Positions 35,901 through 48,000 of a stretch of 64,000 nt of DNA are shown one piece after another. The notes beneath the pieces were generated by a model. It searched no databases. It worked only from the letters and a program-made list of their open reading frames with translations, and was not told where the DNA came from. The position numbers were made by a program, and so were the translations under genes. Within the stretch, counting starts at the first letter, position 1. Each line of letters begins with the position of its first letter. Origin of the DNA: Apus apus (taxonomy: Eukaryota > Chordata > Aves > Apodiformes > Apodidae); assembly GCF_020740795.1 (NCBI RefSeq), contig NC_067282.1, positions 129,265,132 to 129,329,131 of the forward strand, written 5' to 3'.

Positions 35901-37569
35901 CCTACAGAGGAATACCTGCTCCTTGGTCAACTCTTTCCACTGATTCTCCAGTTTATCTGCCCCTCCTTCTTGTAGGGGGAGACAATGTAAAACACCAACA
36001 GGATACCAAGCTAAGATACTGAGGCACAGAATATATATTCTTAATGGAAAAGTGAAATTAATCCTGAAAGACTGTGAAACAATAGTTAAACCACAGAGGC
36101 AGTTTGTTTATCTGAGATTTTTCACACAAAAAAATAAAAAGATAAGCTGAATGTATGACATCCTTGCTGAAAATATAGTAGAAAATTGAAAATGTGTTTA
36201 AGAGATGAGCACTGGACCACTGTTAACCCAGCAGAACTCAAAAAATGAGAGAAAAACTCAGAAATAAAGATTCTGAAAATTCTGCGGTTTTGTATGAGAA
36301 CAGATGTATGGATAGATTCATTGCCACCATCATGTTCCTCCTCCCAAGTGAAAGGAATATAAAATCTTGCCTACAAATAATTTGCTGGTCTGAGGGTGAT
36401 TAATTTATAAGGTCTTTAAGGTAGTTAATAACTAAGGTCTTTTGTGAAATAAGGACAGTATTGGATTAGAAATAGATGTTTTAACTGTTGACGTGTAAGA
36501 GAAATTACACAAAAGCAAAGGGTTAACAATGAATAAAAATAATTCTTTCTGTTGCTCATCACTTATCTTCCTGAACCATATTGCAATTATAAATTGGGCA
36601 AAAGAAAGAGGCAAAATACATAACTTTAAGAGGCATTCACTCTTATAGCTGCACAATGTAATGATTTATCAGCTGTTTATAACCAATGACCTCTAAAGTT
36701 TTTAAGTCTGCTTTGGAAATGTTCTTCCCTTCAAATAAAAGTTGTTCATACTACTGGTCCAGAGGGAGGTAGGTGACATTTTGTTCCTTGTTTTCATCTC
36801 AGTGAATGAAATGCATAACTCTTTGTATCTCTTCTTCCTGGACAGAGACCTTGCAAGGCATCAAGCACTGCAATCATAGGTGCCCCAGCTGGCCTTTGAA
36901 TAGATTTATATTGTTGCTAAACTTGGTTGAAAGCCAAGTGGAACAGGCAGCTGCCTGTTGTGGTGGGCTGTGAGGGACAGGGAGCAGGCTGTCTGACACT
37001 GCCTGAAGAGATGAGGGACTCCCCTGATCTGAATGGAGTGTGTCCATCTTCTGCCTGGTCACTCTAACAAAGTGATGATTTCTGATCATCGTGAATGTCC
37101 ATCAGGTAACAGCAATTTAAAGAACAAGTTTTTCAGAATTTCCATTTCAGTTTTTAGTATTTCTAAAGGGTGCCATCTTTGGAAATAAGAAATCACCCAA
37201 AACATGTAAGCATTTTACAGGGTCAACATTTGGAACCACTGTTCTCCTTCACTCACAGTGCTGCTAACTGTGCTGTGCTGTGCTGACTTGGTACCCCTTT
37301 CACGTGTGCATTTCTTTGCCTCAGAGGTGCTTCCCATAGTGACATTCAGCATCCCACGGATGTGCTTACCTTGGCTGAGGACACACTGGGTCATAGCTCT
37401 TTAATGATGTAAATCGCTGATTTGAGAGTAAACAGAAATAAGGACAGGAGCTCACAAGTGTTATCCCAGATGCTGGCCCAGTTTCGCCAGCAACCTCATC
37501 TGAAGAACCATTTTGAAAACAGAAATTCCCTTCTTTTCCCAGGACTGACTGAAGAAAACCTCCTGCCTG
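32901..37569. other. Intergenic, nothing recognised
   Basis: AT-rich. REP15, which lies next to MRPS35 in human as a single-exon gene, was looked for and not seen. The 105-codon minus frame at 34707-35024 is unrecognised. Confidence 0.55.
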
Positions 37570-37850
37570 CACCTTGCTCACCCGCGGGCGGTTCAGCAGC
37601 TAGGAGCGTGCTCTGGGGACTCTTCTGCATGTCAGCTACTTTCTGCCTTTCTGCGGGAGACGAAGATGCTTCAGGTTCCCCCTTAGTGAAGCGCGGGTGG
37701 TCGTGCGGGATGTGGGGGGGGCGCGGGGCGGGGTCCCGTGGCGCTCTCCAGGGTGCTGCCCTGCCCTGCCCTGCCGGGACACACCGACATCTCCCCCCTT
37801 GCCACCCCGACAGGCTGAGGACAGCCACAGGGACTGGGACGGTGGGCAAT
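37570..37850. promoter_or_regulatory. Isolated CpG-rich patch, possible promoter
   Basis: About 280 bp with dense CpG (CCCGCGGGCGG, AAGCGCGGG, GGGCGCGGGGCGGGG) and a CCCTG repeat near 37755-37776, in otherwise AT-rich DNA. Open frames exist on both strands but none is recognisable. It lies between MRPS35 and the KCNQ1-like exon, about 7 kb upstream of the latter, and could be a promoter for it or for a non-coding RNA. Confidence 0.45.
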
Positions 37851-38159
37851 GCCCCTGGGGTATATCTTGCTATTTCCTTAAATGTAGGTTAGTACTTACA
37901 GACAGAGAACTGCATCCTTCAAACGCAGGCACTCTTTTTTTTTTTTTTTGTCAACAAATAGGTTACACTGATACATCTTTCCCTTTGGGTCGTGTCTTTG
38001 CCATGGTGCCCAGAAGATTTAATAGCATTATTTTATGTGCCACTGCAGCCAGCACTTCTTCCCTTTTCATGGCATGAAGCAGCTGATTTTGCCTGGATAT
38101 GGTGAATGGTTGGGGAAACAGAAAAGCTGAATGCAACAGAAGAAGCAGAAGGTGAACTA

Positions 38160-38360
38160 TCATAGAGTGATAGAATGATTTGGGTTGGAAGGAACCTTTA
38201 ATGGTCATCTAGTCCAACCCCCCTGATTTGAGCAGGGACATCTAGAACAGGTTGCTCAAAGCTCTGTCCAACCCAACCTTGAGCGTTTCTAGGGATGGTT
38301 CTTCACCGCCTCTCTGGGAAACCTGTTCCCGTGTTTCACCACCCTCATAATTTCTTATCA
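38160..38360 (-). mobile_element. CR1 LINE, 3' end
   Basis: It begins with the reverse of the CR1 terminal motif (TCATAGAGTGATAGAATG) and TTTGGGTTGGAAGGAACC, then AGTCCAACCCCCCTG and GGGAAACCTGTTCCCGTG. It is 5' truncated. Confidence 0.92.
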
Positions 38361-40176
38361 TATAGCTGGTTTCAGCTTAAGATTGCTGTATGCCTGTTGC
38401 CAGTGTTTTGTATTTTAAAAGAGCTAGATAATTTTTTCAGTCTTCTTGGTCAAAGCTTGCCAAAACACTTTTTAACCAAACAGTCAAAACCAGAATTAGA
38501 CAGAGACTTCCAAAAGAACATTTCAGTCCACATGCTTGCAATTTTGATAAAATTTCAAGAAATGAAAAAGTGAGTTTGGTGTGGACAGACAAACTGATCT
38601 GAAAGTTGCTACTCGTTTCCCCTATAATGATCATGTGAATTAATTAGCATTTCCAATAGGTGGATAGAATTTGCTTAATTGGAGTCAGCATAACAGCCAG
38701 GTTTTTAAGTATAATATCTAGCTCAGTTTATAGGAGACTGAAATTTTCTTCCCATCACAGCTGAACTAATTTCAGACATTTCTTGAAGAACTTGCATTTT
38801 CTGTCCAGTAACATTTTATTTCCAATTTGCATGGATAAAAAAAAAAAATAAATCTTTATAACTGAAGGAATCAATCTTCAGTTCCTACAGCAATTCTGTC
38901 ATGGAAGTGAGAGATATAGAGAATTGTTAGATGCTATGCTAGGTGAAGCAGTCAGTCTTGTAGACTATCTATATTAGTAATAAAATAATGGAGCAGTGCC
39001 TACATCCATAAAAGGTGATTTAGCACTTCAGCTGATCTTTCATGTAATAAAATGCTCTAATATATTTTGTTTGTCAAGCTTTTGGGAGTGAAACAGTGTC
39101 ACAATCTACTATCTAATATCACAGTACATAAGTCCAGATAGTCTTAATTCATCTTCAGTATGTGCTTGTGAAGAAAAATAATGGTATTCATGGTGCACAT
39201 TACATGGGTTGCAAAATACTCTATAGACAACAAAACTATCTAACATACTGGCAAGAAAGGTATTATTATATCTTCAATCTGCAGTTAAGAAATGAAAAGC
39301 ATAGAGAATACTGTAAAATGAACTTGGGGTTCAGGCCTGTACTCCATTTCAAGATCCCTAATTACCCACATTAAGGTTTGGTTTACAGTCCAGAGTAAGA
39401 CTGTTGGCTCACCAGGCTGGAAAGATCAAGCAGAAAGCAAGGATGGCAGCCTGGGCACAACTAGTTCAAGCCACACAACATGAAGCATTTGGGCCTCATC
39501 ATGGTCATTGCTAGAAAAAGACCCTATAGCTAAACCAGAGTGGTACATGAGACTCAGCAGTGTCTAACCTTTAGGCACCCAGTTTTGAAAGTAAAATTCA
39601 CACATGTTTAAGAGCACGTATGAAGAAAGTATAGGTACTGAGAATGGAATTTGAAATAAACAGAGGAGCATGGGAATGTTTCTCAAATCTCATCTATTAT
39701 TTACCATTCAAAAATAATGTTTAGCATTCGCATTCCATCATCTTCCTTTATGTTTCTTGCATGGCTGATAAACGCTTTTCTTTTAAAACACAACCCCCAG
39801 AGGAGACAGTGATGGTGATACCAATGGAAAATGGGTTTGGTCTTGTGCTTAGGATAGTTTCCTGAGAAATGTCTCCTTTTCAGGAAGGGGTTCAAATCTG
39901 CATCTCAAGCCCAGACATTTCCCTGTGCCTCCCCATCCTGGTCTTTTGATTATAAGTTATTATGCTGGTCTGTTCTCAGTGCTAAATACATTGCTGTCAG
40001 TGTGGGGTAGAATCTCTGAGCATGTGGGCTGCATCAGGCACACAGAGATTAAATATGAGCAGTGAGGCCAGCCATAACAGCCACACTTTTGTATACGAGA
40101 AGTTGTAGGGCGTTATATGCTTATATGGTTTTACTGGTGACAACTTCAACAGTTAGACATTTCTGTCCATATGCTG
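38361..40176. other. Intergenic, nothing recognised
   Basis: AT-rich, short frames only; a poly-A stretch lies near 38837-38850. Confidence 0.6.
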
Positions 40177-40216
40177 GGTTCCACAGGGATCCATCTGGTT
40201 CCACAAGGATCCATCT
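40177..40216 (+). repeat. 20-bp tandem duplication at the CR1 5' junction
   Basis: GGTTCCACAGGGATCCATCT is followed at once by the same 20-mer with one mismatch (A for G). It lies at the 5' boundary of the CR1 copy. Confidence 0.85.
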
Positions 40217-41292
40217 TAGGACCAGTAGTCTTTAGTATATTCATAAATGACTTAGATGCAGGACTTGAAGGCCTCCTTATTAAGTTCACGGATGACACCA
40301 AACTGGGGGGAGCAGTTGACACTTCCAAGGGCAGAGAGGCCCTATGGAGGGCTCTGGACAAGACAGAGAGCTGGGCAACTGCCAACTGCATGAAGGTTAA
40401 CAAGGAGAAGTGCCGGATTTTGTACCTGGGACACTGTAACCCTGGATATACACACAGTCTGGGGAGCGAGAGGCTGGAGGGCAGCCCTGCAGAGAGAGAT
40501 CTGGGGGTTCTAGTTGACAGCAAGTTGAGCATGAGCCAAGTCTGTCCTGGCAGCCAGCAGGGCCATCTGAGTCCTGAGGTGCATCAAGCATGGCACAGCC
40601 AGCTGGTCCCACTTTACTCTGCACTGGTGCAGCCTCATCTTGAGTACTGTGTGCAGTTTTGGGTGCCACAGTATAGAGAAGATATAAAGCTACTGGAGAG
40701 TGTCCAGAGGAGGGCTGTGAGTTTGGTGAAGGGTTTAGAGGGGTTGCCATACAAGGAGCTGCTGAAGGCACTTGGTCTGTTCAGCCTGGAGAAGAGGAGA
40801 CTGAGGGGACACCTCATTGCAGGTTACTTCTTCCTCATTACGGAAGGAGGAGGAGCAGGCACTGACCTCTTCTCTCTGGTGAGCAATGATAGGACAGAGG
40901 GAATGGTAGAAAGATGTGCAGGGGGAGGTTTAGGTTGGACATTAGGAAGAGATTCTTCACCCAGAGGATGGTGGAGCACTGGAATAGGCTCCCCAGGGAA
41001 GCAGTAATGGCACTGAGCCCGACAATGCTCAAGAAACACTTGGACAACACCCTCAGGAACATGGTGTGAACTTTGGGGTCCTCCTGTTCTGGGACAGGAG
41101 CTGGACTCGGTGATCCAGGCTGTGCAAGGAGGTGGTTGAGCCACCACCCCTGGAGACATCTAAAGAGAGAGATGTGGTGCCAGGGGACAGGGTTTAGTGG
41201 TGGATGCAGCAGAGTTAGGGTAGTGGTTGGACTCGATGATCTTGAAGGTTTTTTTCAACCAGAATGATACAATGATACTATGACTATGATTC
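40177..41292 (+). mobile_element. CR1 LINE, 1.1 kb, RT C-terminal half and 3' region
   Basis: One frame stays open for 278 codons (40171-41007) and shows GSILGPVVFSIFINDLD, then KFTDDTKLGG (RT motif with Thr for Ala in FADD), LEYCVQFWVPQY and [12 protein letters not shown]. The 3' part runs to TTCAACCAGAATGATACAAT and decayed TATGATTCTGA repeats. Substitution at the catalytic motif and loss of the 5' half make it inactive. Confidence 0.93.
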
Positions 41293-44200
41293 TGAAATAA
41301 TGCATTTCCATTTCACATAAGTCATAAATTAGTTAGATCACTAATTGCCTTTTAAGAGGTTGACCCAAGGATGTGATATATTATATTTAGGGGGTTCAGG
41401 ATGGGTGAAGGAATGACTTAGTGTCTTTTACAGTTCAGTTTCATAAAATCTTAACACTAAATAATTATATTTTCCTTGCTCAAGAAATAGGAGTCAGATA
41501 TTTCTGTAGTGTTTTCAGACTGCTGCTACTATGTTGCAAAAAGTATTTGCAAAATACCTTTCCCTCAAAGTAAACTGATTTTTTTAAACCTTAAAATATC
41601 CAAGATAATTATTGTTTGGTTGTTGTTTTTTTTAATGCTTTTTCCCCCTACATTCTTGGGCTAGTTATTAAGAGCTTGAATGGTTATATTCATGAGAGGT
41701 CACAGGTGAGGACAAACAACAATTTTGCAGTTAGGAAATTACTGTCTGGAAAAGTTAATAGAGCAGAGAAAGTTTTAACTGATGCAGAAGGCAATTCAAG
41801 GAAGAAGAATGAGCAAGAACCTGGAGAAGGACTTTTATGGCTCCAGTCAGATATTAGTCCTTCTCCATGGTTCACCTACAGCACTATCTGGAATACTGTA
41901 TTCAATTTTATGCATAATGTAAACAGAGTGACACAGTATCCAAGGACAATGTTCTGGAGGGGCTGTTTTTTAGAGAAGTAAAAACATAACACTGATCAGA
42001 CTATATTTATAAGAAGAAAATATTGCCAAAACTAAAGATGAGATGATTACCTCCGTTTCATTCTCAGCTACACGACTGTGGAAAAGTGGGAAATAACCCT
42101 TGTCCAGAATGCTGGCATTTCAGCTGGAGACTATTACAAAAAGGAGAAAAAGAGAAATAGTGGTAATTCAATTTCTCCTTCCTGATTAGAAAGTTCAACA
42201 TTAAAATCAGGAATTTGATGCTGGTATGGATATGTTTGGGATTCTCTGTCTCCCCACATTACTAAAAAAAAAAGAGCAGTAGTTTAGTTCAGAAAGGCAA
42301 CAACAATAAAGAACTCTGATTTTTCCATTACTTTATGTAACATACTGAAGTGGTCCTGCTTTTTTATTATTAATTTTATTATTAATTTTTTTCCAAAACT
42401 TCAATATGAAAAAAACAAACTGAAGCTGCCTGTTGAGACTTACTCAATATGAAGCCTCCTGCAGAGCTGCCAGCTAGATGCAAGCAACACCTAATTCAAA
42501 TTTTTAAAATACAAGAATTAAGGAAATGCCACTCGTAAGCCATTGCACTTAAATGTAGAATATGTAAAGTGCAGATAAGAAACAGACCGGGAGGGAAGGG
42601 GGGGGATGATCTTCAGCAAAATTCAGCTGTTGCTTGTGATTGTTGATTTTGACAACAGGAAGAAGCAAAAGTAACTCCTCTCTGGAATCGTCAAAAGTGT
42701 TCACCAGTTTTTTCTCTGCCTTTCCCCAGGGCAGCCATATAAGGCAGATTAAAGGGAGGGACCGTGCATTACTCAGGGTGGGACTTGATAAGCTGGAGGC
42801 AGAGTCAGACAGTAACTCCTCTCCCTGCACCTATCCAGGGAGTCTGCTCTGTGGAGCTGAGGGCACAGCAAGGAGGAGAAGTAGGAGGGTATGCGACAAG
42901 AGCAAGTAGGTACTGTTTGCCAACTGGTTTCAGGTTTTTCTGTGCTTTATGTCTGACTCTGTGAGATCCCCTGGTTTGATTAAGCAGGCTAGCAATTGTG
43001 TTTCAGGTAGCTTTGTGGGCAACTGCTGGGTAGCCAGACTTTGCTGCAAGCACTTACCTAGGTAGCCTCAGCATCCTGAAATGAATGATATGGAAGGAGT
43101 GTACTTCTGATGGGTGTTCCTTATGTTTTTCTTGTAGATCGGCTTGGATGAAGGGCTTTGTGTTTTCACTTTAATGTCTGGTCCCTTCAGCTTTTCAGTG
43201 TTAGAGAAAAACAGATGAGGGAAAGGAGGTATTTATCTATCTGCTATAGGGCTAATGTAGAAACTATTCAGTCCACCTTACCATGATCAATGTTAAGAGC
43301 CCACTGTAATAAGTCCACTACTACATGTAAATATTTTGTGGACTAAATTAGAAAGGTTCAGATATACTATAATAGTAGCTCATCTGCTCCACATGAGGAT
43401 CTTTAAGCAACAACAAAAAATAAGCTTAATTTAAAAAGGGGGGGTGAAGGCTGAAATTCTCTAAATTACTAGATTCTGCTTAGGCTTAAGTAACTCAAAA
43501 TCTGTGAGTCTCTTCTGACAGAGAAGCAGTCAGCTGCAACTCCTAGGCATGTGGGCATTATATTGTGGATTACACAATACATTAAAAGATGACATTACAG
43601 ACATAATTTTGACATTAATATCAGCAGTGCTTTGAAGTTAGAGTCACCATTCATAATGCTTTGAGTATTCTCAGATTTTCATTTAGCTAAGCTTTTCATG
43701 ACAGTGTGTAAGAAATGAGAGTACAAAATATGACACTTCAGAAATATATCTGTTCTCAATCTCATAAAACTGCTAATATTGCTGCTAGTGTCTGTATCTT
43801 AGCAGCAATTTAAGTCTGCCCCATGAAATATATATTGATCTCTAAGAGCTGTAATTTCCATTCTGTTTTTTCTAGTTACTTGCTTGAGAGCAGCAAAGTT
43901 AGCAACAAACATTACATGGCTTGAAGAAAATAAGAAGTCAGGCCAGTAGTCTTTGATCTGCTCCCTTGTAATGCTATTAACCTCCTAGTTACTCTTAATG
44001 GCATCCTCCTTTTTGCACTTGAGAAAAACGTGCCTCAGTACCGTGGACTGCAAGACCAGTTCCCATGAGGTAACTGAAATAATTTATTCAAGTCTTAAAA
44101 TCTTCCTGTGACGTTGACACTCTAGTTGAGATCTCTTGAGGTGTAGGGGTTGAAGTTCAGAACCTCAATCAGGTGTTTTGGGCAACAGCAAGTACATAAA

Positions 44201-44663
44201 TTACAGGAAATTTTCACAGTTCCACACATAATCAGGGAACTTCAGGAACTGCTCAGCTTAAAATAATATCACAGGATCACCTCTCAAGGCAACTGTGCTG
44301 CTGTACTGTTGTTGCACTATTTAGTTTTAAACTTCCTTCATAACAAATGAAACTTTAAAATGTAACAATATTCTGTCTTCCTCCAGAAGTCTTAACCTCT
44401 TTCCTTTTCCAGCCTCCTGTTTCTTCTGGCATCTAGCATGTCTCAATGTCTAATATGTTCTTCTGATTGAATTGCAGAGGCTGTGAGTGACAGCAGGTGA
44501 CAGGCTGGCAGCTCACACTTGTGTCACAGAGAAGCTCCCTGATAACAGCAGGAAGTCATCCTATCAGCTGCTGGAGAACACCCTGGACAGGGAGGACATA
44601 CAATACCTTCTTTATGATTTTAAATATTGATCAGGCACAGTAATACCTGTGGGTTGTTACAGA
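41293..44663. other. Region upstream of the KCNQ1-like exon; possible leader
   Basis: No CpG island. A TATA-like CATATAAGGC near 42735, followed by moderately GC-rich sequence to about 42905, could be a promoter and leader exon, but nothing decisive is seen. The last 200 bp before the ATG are moderately GC-rich and may be 5' UTR. Confidence 0.35.
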
Positions 44664-45046
44664 ATGTCCTGTGATAGTGGAGAAATCGTTGGGCATCCAA
44701 TGCATAACCTCTGTGGACAGGTTCAAGGCTCCACTTCCCAGCTCAGCAGTCTAAATGGAAACAGGAAATCTGCAGCATGGCTGGAAGTCAGGGGGAGCTC
44801 AAGCAGTATGCAGTATTCTTCTGTGGCACTGGATCCAGAAACCCCAGTGAATGATGTAGCTGGGATTCCTTGCAATCCTGAGGAAGGCACAAAGGCTGCA
44901 GCCCTGGCAGACAGCAGAGTCCGCAGGGCCTGTACAACCGTGTTTTTCCACAGGCGCTATTTAACTAAAACTAGTACGCAGGGAGATGTCTACAACTTCC
45001 TGGAGAGGCCCAGTGGATGGAAGTGTTTCCTCTATCATTTTACTGT
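44664..45046 (+). CDS. KCNQ1-like voltage-gated K+ channel, first coding exon (partial gene)
   Basis: It encodes 127 residues plus two bases of a Val codon. The last 38 residues align with the end of KCNQ1 exon 1: the C-terminal part reads [20 protein letters not shown] then YHFTV, where KCNQ1 has [22 protein letters not shown]. This is the pre-S1 segment and the start of S1. The exon stops at ACT GT|GTAAGT, phase 2, with 383 coding nt against 386 nt in human exon 1. The ATG (44664) has A at -3 and is the first in frame after a TGA at 44628; an acceptor-like TTACAG ends just before it, so a 5' leader exon is possible. The preceding ~85 residues are not the Pro/Ala-rich N-terminus of KCNQ1 and match only loosely (an ALDP patch). 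KCNQ2-5 have a different motif (LERPRGWAFIYH). It is probably a KCNQ1 paralogue. Later exons were not found. Confidence 0.87.
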
Positions 45047-45052
45047 GTAAGT
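45047..45052 (+). other. Splice donor of the KCNQ1-like exon
   Basis: GTAAGT, a consensus donor, sits exactly where human KCNQ1 exon 1 is spliced (inside the Val codon that follows YHFA/YHFT). Reading through gives an immediate TAA, so translation requires splicing. Confidence 0.85.
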
Positions 45053-48000
45053 ACCTACATTTTTACTGATTATTTGGTGTAAGAAAAGTTGGAAGCTGTC
45101 TGCTTAATCGGCCAGAAATCATAGTACTGAAGCTCTCAGGCTGAAAATCGGTTGTGTTAGCAATCCCATTGAAAGCAATGGAAAAGCCAGTTTCCCAAAG
45201 GCTCAGCTGCTATATCCATTCACATTTTGAGAGGAGTACTTTTTATTCTTCACTTGATATTTGTCTTCAAAGACATACACTGCATATTTGATATTTCTGA
45301 GGTGAAGTCCTATATGCTTATGACAGTTTTTATTGCTGTCTTGGCTGCTTCACATTGTTCTACCTTCAGACACTACAGTTCTTAGCATGGGATGTGGAAA
45401 GTTCAGCTGTGCTCAGGTGTGTCACATGTTTTTTAAGTCTGTTTTGCTCATGCTGAAGTGCCAAAACAAGTAGTTTGTTGGACAAACATATAATAATAAC
45501 ATAACTGTTTTATATTAATTTACAGTCATGAACACATGAGTAATAACTTACAAAAAGTTTTTCATTATACCAGTATGTAGTACATGCAAGGAGGAAATTA
45601 AGGCTTCCATTTACACGTGTAAAACAGTGGTTAATATATTAATACAACTGTTACTGTTTTCTTTGAGCTGCTTATGGTATCTGTCAAGTTAAGCAAGACC
45701 TCTGATACTGTTTTGAATGCTGCTTAACAGAACTATAATTTGTCATCTTAGCTGTAGAAAGGGCCCAACTGTGCTCTCACTGAGGCAAAAAGAAGTTTTA
45801 CTGTCTGTAGTGAATGCAAACTGAGCCCTAAGTCCCTGCTTTTATTATAAAATTGGCATCTGTCCTGAAGAAATGCAATGTTGAAATATTCTGTTTGTCT
45901 CAGATGAACTTTTCTATGGCCTGGCTGCATTTTGGAAAAGCCATTATCAGTTACTGCAGTCAGAAACTGCCCAGAGAAACACATGGTGATTATAAATTGT
46001 TATACTTCTATTTGGCATAAAATAGGTGTTCTTATTAATGCTTGCCTCCTTTTGCCCCTCAAATCATATATGGGTTTTTAAAAATGGATTTCTGAATTAA
46101 TGACATTTTGCCAAGTAAAAGGATAAGGCCTCTTTCAAGGACTATGCTTATAGTATATAATAACTCCTAAGGCTTAAACAGATGGAATTTATGTAGATTT
46201 AAATATGTGGATAGTAATTATTTAAGCTTATTTGAGGTTAAGACTTTTTAATCTTGGTAAAACACATTCCATCATCTGTGTTGCTTTTATCTCAGACTAA
46301 GGTTGATCTTTGATACGTACTTATGCAATGGGCATGAAAATAAAATAAAAAAATAATCCATTTACACCCCCCCTCCTTCATGCTAGAAAACTGGAGAAAA
46401 TATTGGTATTACTAACAGATAATATATTTTTTTAAACAGTACAAGGATTCCTAACTTTTCATAACAAATCCAGTCTTCAAAGTATGAAGTTGATATTTGT
46501 GTAGCCTGGAGGAACTGGATGTGCAGCATCTCTTAATTGTCCTTTTGTCCTTCATGTGCCACAAACCCCATATAATTCACGTACAAACTTTTTGCATAGA
46601 AACTTCCCACAAGGGGCTGGAATCCTAATCTGGAGCCAGTCCTGCTGCAAAGAGCCTCACTTTCCAGAAACAGACAAGGTGAGGGAACAGTGAGTGCTCC
46701 AGGAGATGACCTTTCTCTTGTGTTCCAAAATTGCCAAGATCATCTCATCTCCTATAACATTTGCAGTGTGCCTGATACTTCAAGTTTCTTTGAAGGGGAT
46801 GAGCTCATGCTTCTTAAGGGACTTTATAATGCATGTTAGAAAAGGGAATTATTGTTGCCTAATTAAATCTGGAATTTGTGTTATTTTAGTGGAGTTATTC
46901 TAGGCTAAAATTATGGTTTCAAAGCAAACCATTTGAAGGTATGAGAGGGTTTTGCTTGAGAATTGCCCCTCCCAGTCCTGAAAATCTTCTCACTTAGGTA
47001 ATTTTCAGCTTCATTGGATGTACTATGAAATAATTAACTCCTGAAATCCTCAAGAATTGAGTAGAGGGTTTCACTGACAAGTTAGAAAGAGGAGAGGGCT
47101 TGAGAAACAGCTGTGACATGGAATAGCAATGCATTGATCCTAACCAACCAATTCTTGTGGCTACGTAAGAGCCTTGAGATATTGGATATCAACATACATT
47201 AGAGCCCAGCTGTTTGTCATGCTGTCCTCAGTCAAGAAAATGAAGCATGTGCCTGGCTTGAATTTGATTTCTGAACTCAGTTATGCGCTTGCTTAAATCA
47301 GATCCAAATGTCAAGATATTAGGGTATAACCCTCGTATTTTATTCTTTGAATGAAAAGCACAATATGTGTTGATGATGAGTTATGTATGGTAATGAAGTT
47401 ACTTGGCAAATGCATACATTTAAATAATTTAAGTGGAGCCTTGTTCCTCTGATTAATATATGCTTCTGAAACATAAATGCATTTAATTACAACTGGAATG
47501 CCTCAGTTATAGTCTAGAATATTATGTTCATTTGGCTAGAATATTGTGCTCACAGACCTACGAACTGAGTGGGGAGGGGTGAAGCCAGACAGTTTTATTG
47601 ATCATAAGACTATTGACCCGTTTAGACACCAGGTAGCAATGAACATAAACCAAAACCAGAAGCCACTGTAGGTGCTCAAAGTCCTCAAATGTATTTGTGG
47701 TGGGGAATGTAACATTGCCAAGTCCTTGCAGGACACCTTGGCCATAGACGAAAGGTGGAGAAGGTGGCATGCCTTTTCTACTGTGTTTATAGAGGCAGAG
47801 AACTAGAAGTAGGGAGGTGTGACTCAAGCCTAGTGAAAGAAGAGGATAGCTGTATGTGCACACACGTGCCTTCATGCACTGAAGTCGGGACTGACAATAG
47901 AACAATATGGTTTCACTTGTGTTCATGGAGAAGAGATAACTGCTTGCTGTCAGATTTTCTTTTGTTGTGTGAGTGATAGAGGCCACCTTGTGTCCATCTA

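Noticed and set aside
30642-44600. REP15 or PPFIBP1 exons expected upstream of MRPS35
   Set aside because: No single-exon ~230-codon frame and no recognisable liprin exon; gene order may differ or the genes may lie beyond the window.
46694-46903. Possible KCNQ exon 2 (contains FAVCLILQVSL, slightly like the S1 text VCLIFSVLST)
   Set aside because: Similarity stops after four residues, the phase and the following TIEQY motif are missing, and no donor fits.
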